From Paulinella micropora (taxonomy: Eukaryota > Cercozoa > Imbricatea > Euglyphida): 64,000 nucleotides of DNA. The notes under the pieces are model-generated. The model saw only the letters and a program-made list of their open reading frames with translations. It was not told the origin of the DNA and did no database searches. The stretch covers positions 125,242 through 189,241 of the forward strand of contig BJOX01000171.1 of NCBI GenBank assembly GCA_009731375.1, read 5' to 3'. This document shows, piece by piece, positions 52,463 to 64,000 of this stretch. Position 1 is the first letter of the stretch. The number at the start of each line of letters is the position of its first letter. The translations under genes were made by a program, and so were the position numbers.

Positions 52463-55400
52463 AAAATATGCCATATTTTTTTTTCTGAGACATCCTTTGA
52501 AAGTGATTTTTTTACCTTTTTTCCGGACGGATTTGTTTGAAAAGGTTCCGGTGTCGGAATATGCCATATTTGTGTTTTCCGACAACCCTTGTAAAACCAT
52601 TCTCGCCACTTCTGTTTTTTTTTACAATATTAGGTTCTTAGGCGAGGCTACCTGTCTGCGCTGAGAAGCCATTTCGTTGCAGCGGCAAAATCTATTCAGG
52701 GCACTCCTTTTGTTCCTGATTGCAACACGTTCGCAGAAGAAGACCTGAAAATCAAGAAAGCTGTCTCCAGTAAGTTGCCTGTAACACGTTCAATGCATTT
52801 TTTTTCTCTTGTGGTCACTAGTGGTCAGGTGATTTCATGGGTTTTGGCTTTGAGGCCTGAAAGACTTTACAGATTTTGGCACAAGTCAGCGCATGTCAGG
52901 CATCAGAACGGTCAGTTCCGCAAAATTGAAGAACATGACGCCCAAGTTCTTTTGTCGGAGGGCAGACAAGCGTTTTCGTGCTTCCTTCTTTTCGTCATGC
53001 TTCAACAGGGTCAGCGTTTTCTCCAGTGGGAGCTTGACTTGTGCCTTGAACTCAAGCATCGAGGACTAAGCAGGAAGGACTCGATGTTTTGTCCTCGTTT
53101 GGAAGAGTGATTCCGATCAGGAGCTTTGATCGCCACCGCAAAATTCGCCTTCAGGAAATCAAGACATCTCTAAGGTTCTTTCCTCCCCCCTCCTTTACGC
53201 ATGGATGAGCATGAACTGTTTTCAAAAATATGCAATATTTTTTGTCTTTTCAAAAACGTTGCCCTTGGTTGTACTTCCCAACAAGTGTAGTTTCGAAAAA
53301 TATGACATATTTTTCTTATCTGAAATGTTTTCTGAAACCCACAAGTACAATTCCTTTCATTACTTGTACTTTACTCTTGCAAATTCTCGATGTAAACAAT
53401 CACAAAAATCTCGGTTCTCTGGGGATGGACTGGTTTTTGCTGCTCTTCTTCGTCTTTTGGCCATCAGATTTGCAAAAGACGAGGAAGAGAAATCACCACT
53501 GTCTACGGTCGCAAGTAGTTCTTGCTCTTCTGACTTTTGGGACAAGGCCAGAAGAGCAAAAACTCAAACTCTTGCTGGTCGTCTTCGGACTCCTGTCTGT
53601 CCTATTACTGGCTGGCTGGAAAGCAATGCCAGGTGGAGTTTACTTCTGAAGCACAATGTTCCAATCTCCATCTTGCATTGTTGACCCTTGAAGCTTCGTT
53701 ACTGATGGAGGGTTGTGGCAAGAAATTACAAATTTCTTCCTCAGTAAAATTTCTTGCTATTTTACTTGCTCCGATTCTTTATCTGACCCCTACGGTCGTT
53801 ACTGGGTGCGCAGCGCCGAAAAAAAACAAGTAGCTGTTTTTTTCTGCGCTGCTCCATCCCTGGTGAAACTTGTTTCTCATTTAGCGGAGGGTACTGGCAT
53901 GCAATTACAAATTTCTTCCGCTTTAAAATTGCATTCCAATGCTCTTCTTCTGACCCTTGAAGCTTCGTTACTTGTTTTTTCCATTGTGCCCTGTCCAGAG
54001 GGACCAGGCAGAGTGGAAGAACCACTCAAACTGTTTGCAGAGTTTTTTTTCATGTTTTTTATGTCATATATATTTTTTTTGTTGTTGTTGTTGTTGTTGT
54101 TGTTGTCAGTGTGGAGGAGAAACGAGCCGACGACCTGAAGTCTACTTGGTTCGACAACTTCGCAACCAGCTTGAAGTTTCGGAACGTCGGAGTGCCGAAC
54201 GTTGGGAGTGGCCCCTACAACAACGGCCTCTGGACTGTTTTCGGACTTCTGAAATCTCAGCGCCAGAACCCTCCCAGCATGGTGCTTCGCGCGGGCCAGG
54301 TCGATGCTTTTCCAGAGGATTTGTTTGATGACGCGGTCGTTGCCTTGACCCGAGCTAACATGAGAGAGCTTCAAACCAACAACAGTGATTTCAAACGATT
54401 TTTTGATGATTCTGTCTCCAAACAGTGCACCAGGATTTCGCTTTGTTTGCCCCCGGAGTTGTCAGTCGACACCCGGCCCGGCAATGAACCGGTTGTTTTC
54501 AAAGGTCTGCGAATGAAGGACCAGAACATTGCGTCGAACGACGCCCTCATCAGACTTCTCAGTCGAGAAACTTGATTTACAGCATCGCCGTTCGGAAGTT
54601 TGGCGTTTCCAGCTTTTTACTGTAGATTCTAACATTTACAAGCGGATTTACAAGGTAGTAATTCTGTGCATGCATTCGAAAAATATGGTATATTTTTTAA
54701 TTGATGTCACAGGCCTTGTACGATCGAAGCCGGGGTTTGTCGCACTTGAAGTCCTGGATGTGTGTCTTCTTGGGTCATTGGCATGTTCACAAGTTCCTTT
54801 GTGTCTTGATTTGGCGTGAGTTTAAGCGCCAGGTTTTTGGGCCCCTTTGGCATGAGCTGTTTCCTTCCAAAAAGTTCAGGATCAAACCTAGACTCAAGAC
54901 GATTTCGGCGATCATGGCCTACGTTCGTCTGGCTTACCCCTTCGTTCAAGCCGACCTGCTCGACAATTTCCAGTTCAATTACCAGCTCACCCCTGCGCAG
55001 AGGGCCAACCTCGGAGGTTTGCTGGTTTTGTTTGAGTGGTTCATGCCAGTGGTCAGCCAGCCATGTTTGTGAGGTTTAAAAATATGTTATATTTTTCTTC
55101 TTTGTGTTTCAGGCCCAAGATCTTGGCTGCGTGATCAGGGAGAACATGCCTGACTAGATTTTTGCTTACTTGCATCGCGCCCTCCATGTCCTTCTCCACT
55201 TCCGAGCTAACGAGTACTCACACGTTTTGTGCCTGCACCTTCTGACCCTCAACTACTGGAGGCACCACCAGCATCCGGCGTGGAGGGCCTTTTGTCACGA
55301 CCCTCGGATCTTTTCTGAAGAGCGTTGCGAAGCAAACCTCAGCACCGTAGCGAGGCACTCTCTCTCACAGACCCCATGCGATTCGACGTCAAGCAAGTCG

Positions 55401-56595
55401 AGCAGACCCTGTTGCTGGTAACTCACAGTCGAGGCAATGTGGCGCCTCCTTCTGAGGCCCAAGGCCAAAAGATCGACCCTCGCGGTGAGGAAGTCAAGAT
55501 TGCTTACAACTTCTTGTCTGATCTGATCGAGGACATTGTTCATGACCGTGCGAGAATGTACCCAGCCGGGGCAGCCCTTGACTGGGATTCGAAAGAAGAC
55601 ATGAAACAAAGACTTGTTGCCTTCGATCTCAAGGTCGAGGTCATAAATGATGTGTTGCAGAAGTTTGCCCAAAATGTGGATCGGTGTCGACGACTGACTG
55701 TTTTGGACTGGCTGGTGACTGTTTGTGCCGCCATTGAAGACGGACTCGTTGACGATCCAGACGAAAACGTTGATTTGGCCCGTGTGGAGTCAGGTGTGAT
55801 TAGTCTCAGTAGTGCATTGTCCTCCATGTCTTCTGGGGATCAACCGCCGGATGGCAAGGCACGTTCATCCCAGAACCGCATTTTGCATCGCCCTCGCCGA
55901 AGACGCCGCCGAGGTGAGGCACCTGCTTCTGACGGCGAGGACACTGACGGCATGGCGCAGAGCGAAGCAGGAGACACTTCCGACAGTTCTGACAGTGATG
56001 TGTCCCAATTTACAGAATCAGCATCTACTGTCGCCTCCGAGTCAGTGCAGCAGTCTTTGAGGCCTCCTGAGCGCAGAGCTGCACGTGGCGCCCGGGCATC
56101 CACATGGCAGCTTCGGTTCTTTGAGGACATTCAGTCGGGGGCTTCTTCTTCCTCCCAGCAGAACACCATGTAGTGCACGTTGTTTTTAGTTTACACTGAC
56201 AGCTTTGATGATGGTTGTTCCTCTCTTCGGTTCAGATTTAAGGTTTTCGGGCATTCTTTAGCTTTGTTGATTGTTGCCAACCGGTCATCGCTACAAGTTT
56301 TTTTAATTGTTAAACTTCAAAAATATGACATATTTTTGTTTCATGGAAATTCATGCTTCGGATTTCTGTGTTTGTCCCATGGGAAGGGTTCGCTTTCCGT
56401 TTTCGCAGCACCTCACCGGTTGGCTTTTACAACTTGACCGGTTTCCAAGCTACCCTTCTTCAATCTTGACTCACGCGTTCCTGCAGAAACAACCCTGTCA
56501 TGCTTTTCGTCCCTTCATTTCTTCTGTCGAGTCGTTGTTTGTAGTCAGGTTTTTTTTCCAGCACGAGTTGAAACTTGAAAAATATGGCATATTTT
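52463..56595. repeat. Palindrome AAAAATATGNCATATTTTT, copies in the second half-copy
   Basis: At about 52463, 52558, 53224, 53296, 54679, 55078, 56319 and 56578, at the same places as in copy 1 and again only in introns and non-coding parts. Confidence 0.9.
52615..56173 (+). pseudogene. Transposase-like gene of the large element (copy 2)
   Basis: Same exons as 26626-30185, shifted by about 25,989 bp. Carries the same TAG (55155-55157) and the same frameshift near 55358 as copy 1, so both derive from one already-broken parent. It has an extra lesion: a ~20-bp deletion in exon 2 near 52855 that causes an early TGA. Confidence 0.6.
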
Positions 56596-56689
56596 CGTCT
56601 TGTGAACATGGGCATGTTTTTATTAATTACAAAAATGATATTTTACCCCTCCGGAGGGGTAAATGAAGCCGTACGTTGGCAGGTCCAAG

Positions 56690-57478
56690 TTGACGACGTC
56701 AGTTCCGGAAAATATGTCATAAAAATCACCTGCTCTAGCTAAAATGGCTAGGCTGCACAGTTTTTTGATATCTGAAACAGCTTTCAGATTTTTTTCAGGT
56801 TTACTCCGGCTAAAACAGAAAATTTTAATACATTTAATTTTTCCCCCGGGCCCCCACAATTGAGCATGCCGTAGGTCCAAGATATAGTAAATATACATAT
56901 TTTCCCCTTGTCACGTCTGAAAATATGTTTAGCAAGTACAAAATTAATATTTCCCACTGCGGTTCCAAAAAAAAAAATAGAAGTACCCCTGCGTCTGCCT
57001 AGAGTCTAGAGCGCGTGACCAAGTATATGAAGACTTTGTTCTACTCGCAGACATCAAAAAGCCAGCGGAATTTGCGGACGTGAGACTTGAAGGGTCCCGC
57101 GAAACGGACAGCACGCGTGTGTTTTGCAAGAAGGGCCGAAAGCAAGATAGTATCAAAGCAAATAGAGGGAAATTAGGTTGAAAGCTGGACGAGGAGGCGC
57201 GCGGACAGATAATTTATCCACCTGTTTAGACGCAGGCTGGATGATTTATCAGAGTGTGCTGATGATCGATGTGTCTGCCAGTCTATCCAGATGTTACCAG
57301 GGTTCCAGTAGCACGACATGTATCTCTTTGTCCGTCTGATATATTCCGCATCCTCTATGAATGAGACGTTGGATGCAAACACATGGACAGACAAAAATGG
57401 ATGGCGAAAGGCGACCGTCAGTAAGAGACTAGTAAGTGACTCAGAAAGCTTAGATTCAAGGGAACGACCTAGAAACGC
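56690..57478. other. Diverged terminal unit and unassigned sequence
   Basis: 56691-56880 is homologous to the palindrome spacer at 21414-21608 and ends in CATGCCGTAGGTCCAAG. 56881-57478 has no gene or repeat that I recognise. Confidence 0.6.
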
Positions 57479-57837
<359 letters not shown>

Positions 57838-57857
57838 GCTATTTGTACTCACAATAG

Positions 57858-57858
57858 G

Positions 57859-57889
<31 letters not shown>

Positions 57890-58275
57890 ATTTAATTAAA
57901 GTAATTAAATCAATGGCGTGGTGCATGGATAACGGCCTTCGAGCGCCACTTAAAGACAAGTAAGAAATGTCTCATCATCCCCAGCCGACTCGGGACGCCA
58001 GAGCATGCTCACTGTACTATAGGACTCTAGAGCTCTGAAACAAGAAATAATGAAGAGAGCAGAGAAGCCGTGGGAGAAGAGGGGAGAAGAGGAAGAGAGA
58101 GGGAAGATGGAGGGGGAGGAGAGACTCGCCGTGGTCAATGAGAAAACAGTCTGAGCAACAAACTTAGAAGCTCGCGTGTAAGACGAACAAATCGAATGGA
58201 GCAGGCAAGCACCAGCAATTAGTCACAAGCGTTGGAGGCCGAAGGAAGAGCTGTCTAGATACCTTCAAGGTCAGA

Positions 58276-58311
<36 letters not shown>

Positions 58312-58459
58312 AAATAATTACAGTAATTAAACCAATTGCATGATGGTGCATGGATAACGTTGTTGTTGTTGTTGTTGTTAAATTTAATTAACGTAATTAA
58401 ACCAATTAAACCAATGGCATGATGGTGCATGGCTAACGGCCTTCGAGTTGTTGTTGTTG
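57858..58459 (+). repeat. GTT array with repeated AT-rich unit
   Basis: (GTT)n runs at 57860-57889, 58275-58310, 58360-58379 and 58447-58459, each of the first three followed by a unit with TTAATTA, AATTAAACCAAT and GGTGCATGG. The third and first units end in AACGGCCTTCGAG. 57946-58260 is unassigned sequence. A 10-N gap follows at 58460-58469. Confidence 0.85.
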
Positions 58460-58469
58460 NNNNNNNNNN

Positions 58470-58536
58470 CATCCATCCATCCATCCATCCATCCATCCCA
58501 TCCATCCCATCCATCCATCCATCCATCCATCCATCC

Positions 58537-58610
<74 letters not shown>

Positions 58611-58617
58611 ACTTCAA

Positions 58618-58677
<60 letters not shown>

Positions 58678-58710
58678 CATCTATCTATCTATCTATCCAT
58701 CCATCCATTC

Positions 58711-58769
<59 letters not shown>

Positions 58770-58870
58770 CATCCATCCATCCATCCTCCATCCATTCCAT
58801 TCCATCCCATTCCATCCCATTCCATCCCATTCCATCCCATTCCATTCAATCCATCTATCTATTTATCTAT

Positions 58871-58924
<54 letters not shown>

Positions 58925-58965
58925 GTCTATCTATCTATCTGTCATCTATCTATCTATGATGTATG
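58470..58965 (+). repeat. CCAT and CTAT tetranucleotide arrays
   Basis: Alternating (CCAT)n and (CTAT)n with a CATTC/CATCC-type variant region at 58790-58850. Confidence 0.97.
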
Positions 58966-59019
58966 TCATGTAACTGTAATGTGTGATTCAATGTGATGTA
59001 TGAATGTGATGTATGAATG

Positions 59020-59160
59020 TGATGTACGTATGTACGTACGTACGTACGTACGTACGTACGTATGTTACATGTATGTATGTATGTATGTATGTATGTTTGT
59101 ATGTATGCATGTATGTATGTATGTATGTATGTATGCATGTATGCATGTATGTATGTATGC
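59020..59160 (+). repeat. GTAC/GTAT array
   Basis: (TACG)n from about 59025 to 59061, then (TATG)n with TGCA variants to 59160. Confidence 0.95.
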
Positions 59161-59347
59161 GTCTCAGGCCACTGCTAGGACCATGTTGATGGCTGCTATC
59201 GCTTGCTTGCTCCTCTGTCTGTCTGTCTGTCTGTCTGCCTGCCTGCCTGCCTGTCTCGTCCTCAGGCCACTGCTAGGACCATGTTGTTGGCTGTTATCGC
59301 TTGCTTACTCCTCTGTTCCCTTCTCAGACCACTGCTAGGACCATGTT

Positions 59348-59384
<37 letters not shown>

Positions 59385-59501
59385 ATGGATGGATGGATGG
59401 ATGGATTCAAAGTCGGAGGGAATGATTGATGAACTGCAGCTGGTCGGATGCATGGTCCTAGCAGTGGCTTGAGAAGGAGACAGAGGAGCAAGCAAGTGAC
59501 A

Positions 59502-59555
<54 letters not shown>

Positions 59556-59675
59556 GTGATGAACATGGTCCTAGCAGTGGCCTGGGAAGGAGAGAGAGGA
59601 GCAAGCAAGCGATTGCAGCAGCCATCAACATGGTCCAAGGGGGCTGAGAGGGCACAGAGGAGCAAGCAAGCGATA

Positions 59676-59736
<61 letters not shown>

Positions 59737-59786
59737 AACATGGTCCTAGCAGTGGCCTGAGAAGGGGACAGAGGAGCAAGCAAGCG

Positions 59787-59824
<38 letters not shown>

Positions 59825-59872
59825 AACATGGTCCTAGCAGTGGCCTGAGAAGGACAGAGGAGCAAGCAAGCG

Positions 59873-59946
<74 letters not shown>

Positions 59947-60540
59947 GAAGAGAGAGAGAGAGAGAGATCAACATGGTCCTAGGAGTGGCCTGAGAAGGAG
60001 ACAGAGGAGCAAGCAAGCGATTGCAGAGAGAGAGAGAGAGAGAGAGTGTGAGTGAGTGAGAGAGAGAGAGAGAGAGGGGCTTGCTTGCTCAGGCTACTGC
60101 TAGGACCATGTCAACATGGCTGCTATAGCTTGCTTGCTCCTCTCTCTCTCCTTCCCAGGCCACTGCGATGACCATGTCGATCGCTGCTATCGCTTGCTTG
60201 TCGCTTTCTTGCTCCTCTCTCTCCTTCTCAGCCACTGCTAGGACCATGTTGATCGCATCCATCCATCAATCAATCAATCAATCAACTAATTAATCAATTG
60301 TTGATGGCTGCGATCGCTTGCTTGCTCCTCTGTCTCCTTCCCAGGCCACTGCTAAGACCATGTTGATAATCGCTGCAATCTCTTGCTTGCTCCTCTGTCT
60401 CCCAGGCCACTGCTAAGACCATGTTAATAATCGCTGCTTGCTCCTCTGTCTCCTTCCCAGGCCACTGCTAAGACCATGTTAATAATCGCTGCAATCTCTT
60501 GCTTGCTCCTCTGTCTCCTGAACCTCCCCAGTACGGAGTG
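59161..60540. repeat. Minisatellite of a ~55-bp unit in both orientations with GA/TC runs
   Basis: Core words GGCCACTGCTAGGACCATG and GCTTGCTTGCTCCTCTGTCTC occur forward at 59161-59350, in reverse complement at 59450-60030 with (GA)n runs between, and forward again at 60080-60530. The orientation changes fall at TC/GA tracts near 59350-59400 and 60030-60080. Confidence 0.9.
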
Positions 60541-60897
60541 TACCGCTGTGGTTGTATCGGGTATACATACATACATACATACATACATACATTCATACAT
60601 ACATACAAACATGCCGCTGTGGTTGTATCGGGTACGTGCATACATACATACATACATGCATGCATGCATACATACATACATACATACATACATACATACA
60701 TACAAACATGCCGCAGTGGTTGTATCGGGTACGTGCATACATTCATACATACATGCATACATACATACATACATACATACATACATACATACATACATAC
60801 ATACAAACATGCCGCTGTGGTTGTATCGGGTACGTGCATACATACATACATACATACATACATAGATACATGCCGCTGTGGTTGTATCGGGTACGTG

Positions 60898-60929
<32 letters not shown>

Positions 60930-61032
60930 CATACGTACATACATACATACATACATACATACATACATACATACATACATGCCGCTGTGGTTGTATCGGG
61001 TACGTGCATACATACATACATACATACATACA
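60541..61032 (+). repeat. CATA array with six copies of a ~22-bp unit
   Basis: CCGCTGTGGTTGTATCGGGT occurs near 60543, 60614, 60710, 60812, 60873 and 60982, separated by (CATA)n of unequal length. Confidence 0.93.
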
Positions 61033-61358
61033 CAAAAACAGACACACACACACACACACACACACGTAGGCTATGCAATTGACAACTATTGCATCAACAG
61101 CGGGAACACACACACACAGACAGACAGACAGACACAGACACACACACACACACACACACACGTAGGCTATGCAATGGACAACTATTGCATCAACAGCTGC
61201 AACACACACACACACAAGTAGGCTATGCAATGGACAACTAGTGCATCAACAGCGGGAACACACACACACACACACACACAGATAGACAGACAGACACACA
61301 GACACACACACACACACACGTAGGCTATGCAATGGACAACTATGGCATCAACAGCGGG

Positions 61359-61399
<41 letters not shown>

Positions 61400-61521
61400 A
61401 CACACACACACACACACACGTAGGCTATGCAATGGACAACTATTGCATCAACGGCGGGAACTTACTCACACACACACACACATGTAGGCTATGCAATGGA
61501 AAACTATTGCATCAACAGCGG

Positions 61522-61553
<32 letters not shown>

Positions 61554-61820
61554 CACACACACACACACGTAGGCTATGCAATGGACAACTATTGCATCAA
61601 CAGCGGGAACACACACACACACACACAGACAGACAGACAGACAGACACACACACACACTTAGGCTATGCAATGGACAACTATTGCACACACACACACAAA
61701 GACAGGCAGACACACACACACACAGACAGACACACATACAGACAGAGACACACACACACACACACACACACGTAGGCTATGCAATGGACAACTATTGCAT
61801 CAACAGCGGGAAACTACTTG
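61033..61820 (+). repeat. CACA array with about nine copies of a ~40-bp unit
   Basis: GTAGGCTATGCAATGGACAA followed by CTATTGCATCAACAGCGGG recurs near 61066, 61162, 61218, 61320, 61420, 61484, 61569, 61659 and 61772, between (CA)n and (CAGA)n runs. The unit itself has TATGCAAT and ATTGCATC facing each other, so it can form a small hairpin. Confidence 0.93.
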
Positions 61821-61849
61821 ATGCCCCAAATTTTCAAACAATGAAGGTC

Positions 61850-61878
61850 TATCTATCTACCTACCTACCTATCTATCA

Positions 61879-61964
<86 letters not shown>

Positions 61965-62167
61965 TTACTTGATGCCCCAAATTTTCAAACAAGGAAGGTC
62001 TATCTATCTATCTATCTATCTATCTATATATCTATCTATCTATCTATCTGTCTATCTGTCTATCTGTCTATCTGTCTATCTACCTACCTACCTACCTACC
62101 TACCTACCTACCTACTTACCTACCTACCTATCTACCTATCTATCTATTATCTATCTATATATCTATA

Positions 62168-62213
<46 letters not shown>

Positions 62214-62253
62214 CCTACCTACCTACCTATCTACCTACCTATACCTATACCTA

Positions 62254-62304
<51 letters not shown>

Positions 62305-62344
62305 CCAACCTCCCTACCTACCTATCTACCTATCTATCTATCTC

Positions 62345-62411
<67 letters not shown>

Positions 62412-62412
62412 G

Positions 62413-62456
<44 letters not shown>

Positions 62457-62460
62457 ATCT
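61850..62460 (+). repeat. CTAT/CTAC tetranucleotide array
   Basis: Long (CTAT)n with (CTAC)n blocks. TTGATGCCCCAAATTTTCAA occurs at 61818-61837 and again at about 61969, so a ~150-bp unit is duplicated. Confidence 0.96.
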
Positions 62461-62568
62461 ATGTAGAATCCGGAAGAACACACTATACACTGTCTGGTCG
62501 ACGTAAGTGTCTGCGTAAACTCTAGGTTAGAGAGATAGATAGATAGATAGATAGATAGAAAGAAAGAT

Positions 62569-62616
<48 letters not shown>

Positions 62617-62778
62617 GGATAGATAGATAGATAGATAGCTATCAGGTGGACGTCAGTGTCTTCGTGAACTCTAGGTTAGATAGATAGATTAGATAGATAG
62701 ATAGATAGATAGATATATAGATAGATAGATAGATAGATAGCTATCTGGTGGACGTCAGTGTCTGCGTAAACTCTAGGT

Positions 62779-62846
<68 letters not shown>

Positions 62847-62910
62847 ACGATAGATAGATAGATAGATAGATAGGTAGGTAGGTAGGTAGGTAGGTAGGTA
62901 GGTAGGTAGG

Positions 62911-62986
<76 letters not shown>

Positions 62987-63035
62987 ACACACTACACACT
63001 GCCTGGTTGACGTAAGCGTTTGCGTAAAGTCTAGG

Positions 63036-63066
<31 letters not shown>

Positions 63067-63175
63067 CATACATACACTCATACACACACATACATACATA
63101 CATACATACATACATACATACATACATACATACATAACGTAACGTGACGTAAAATCCAGGTTGTGCATACATACA
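62461..63175. repeat. GATA arrays with a recurring ~55-bp unit
   Basis: Units with ACACTATACACTGTCTGG, GACGTAAGTGTCTGCGTAAA and CTCTAGGTTA occur at 62463-62530, 62641-62685, 62742-62785 and 62985-63040; a remnant is at 63137-63165. The tetranucleotide changes from CTAT before the first unit to GATA after it, and to GTAG (62873-62910) and CATA later. Confidence 0.9.
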
Positions 63176-63518
63176 TACATACATACATACATACATACAT
63201 AACATACATAACATACATAACATACATAACATACATAACATACATAACATACATACATACATACATACATACATAAATACATGCATACATACATACATAC
63301 ATACATACATACATACATACATACATACATAACATACATAACATACATACATACATACATACATACATACATACATACCATACATACCATACATACATAC
63401 ATACATACATACATAACATACATAACATACATAACATACATAACATACATAACATACATAACATACATAACATACATAACATACATAACATACATACATA
63501 CATACATACATACATACA

Positions 63519-63520
<2 letters not shown>
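63037..63520 (+). repeat. CATA and ATAACATAC arrays
   Basis: (CATA)n broken by regular AACATACAT inserts giving an 8-9-bp periodicity at 63195-63250 and 63410-63495. Confidence 0.95.
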
Positions 63521-63551
<31 letters not shown>

Positions 63552-63609
63552 TACTACTACTGCTACTACTACTATTACGACTACTACTACTACTACTACT
63601 ACTATTACG

Positions 63610-63698
<89 letters not shown>

Positions 63699-64000
63699 TA
63701 CTACTTCTACTACTACTTCTACTACCAGTAGTACTTCTACTACTTTTCCTTCTCGTTATCTATTTTTTCTCCTCTTCCTCTTCCTCCTCCTCCTTCTCCT
63801 CCTCCTCCTCTTCTTCTTCTTCTTCTTCTTCTTCTTCCTCCCCCTCCTCCTCCTCCTCCTCCTCCTCTCTTCTTCTTCTTCCTCCTCCTCCTCCTCCTCC
63901 TCCTCCTCCTCCTCTCTTCTTCTTCTTCTTCCTCCTCCTCCTCCTCCTCCTCTCCTCCTCCTCATCCTCATCATCATCACCACTACCACCACCATCACCA
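63521..64000 (+). repeat. CTA then CTC/CTT trinucleotide arrays
   Basis: (CTA)n at 63521-63735 followed by mixed (CTC)n and (CTT)n at 63750-63970, ending in ATC/ACC triplets at the window edge. Confidence 0.96.

Larger units (their letters stand above)
51859..56689. mobile_element. Right half-copy of the large methyltransferase element (direct repeat)
   Basis: Near-identical to 25709-30701 in the same orientation. Differences include a 9-T tract in place of the long poly-T and gap, a 1-nt insertion near 52012, an ~20-bp deletion near 52855, a few substitutions, and a shorter T run near 54060. Starts abruptly at GTAGTAAGC (51859) next to the gypsy end and stops at GGCAGGTCCAAG (56689), followed by a diverged terminal unit. 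Confidence 0.95.

Noticed and set aside
60541-61820. CRISPR-like arrays
   Set aside because: Repeats are separated by CATA or CA simple repeats, not by unique spacers; no cas genes, and the DNA is eukaryotic.

Overview
The window is eukaryotic nuclear DNA that consists almost entirely of mobile elements and simple-sequence arrays. Evidence: LTR retrotransposons of both the Ty3/gypsy and Ty1/copia types, a GIY-YIG/reverse-transcriptase retroelement, GT-AG spliceosomal introns with polypyrimidine tails, and more than 6 kb of tri- and tetranucleotide arrays. No ordinary host housekeeping gene and no tRNA or rRNA gene was recognised. The host cannot be named from sequence; a TE-rich protist or alga (for example a chromerid-like lineage) is a guess only. 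Assembly gaps (N) lie at 14047-14056, 26541-26572, 34121-34130 and 58460-58469.

Layout. 1-5138: minus-strand Ty3/gypsy element (Gag in three overlapping frames, protease-like domain, start of RT). 6040-6243: CTAT arrays. 6367-13758: a ~190-bp hairpin-forming repeat split by a minus-strand copia element with 305-bp LTRs at 6559-6863 and 13440-13744. 14057-17330: minus-strand coding-like sequence of unknown nature. 17331-30701: the most interesting region, a large intron-bearing element. Its complete copy (about 21609-30701) has two divergent genes: a 6-exon gene on the minus strand for a predicted 1208-aa ParB-like/DNA N4-N6 methyltransferase/Cys-rich protein, and a plus-strand gene with transposase-like features that is broken. 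The methyltransferase half is repeated as an inverted copy at 17331-21413, making a ~8.4-kb palindrome with a ~195-bp spacer. 31280-32960: an older, inverted, diverged relative of the transposase-like gene. 33285-41534: an 8.2-kb element with ~375-bp terminal inverted repeats, an RS-rich first ORF and an ORF with N-terminal GIY-YIG nuclease followed by a Penelope-like RT. 41690-51858: plus-strand Ty3/gypsy element with protease, RT, RNase H, integrase and a C-terminal extension, decayed. 51859-56689: a second, near-identical copy of the transposase-like half of the large element. 57479-64000: mosaic of microsatellites and short interspersed units.

How the parts relate. The two gypsy elements share an unusual protease motif (DTGND or its remnant) and a conserved domain between protease and RT, so they belong to one lineage. 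The large methyltransferase element is marked by a 19-bp palindrome, AAAAATATGNCATATTTTT, that recurs about 19 times in the non-coding parts of one ~9-kb copy (introns, 3' ends, intergenic space), is absent from its exons and from the rest of the window, and is also absent from the diverged relative at 31-33 kb. The left inverted half-copy and the right direct half-copy are broken at almost the same internal point (equivalent to 25704 and 25709), as if they were two halves of one copy later separated. The candidate undescribed system is this element: a spliced ParB-methyltransferase gene, a divergent transposase-like partner and a dispersed palindromic site that the encoded protein might recognise.
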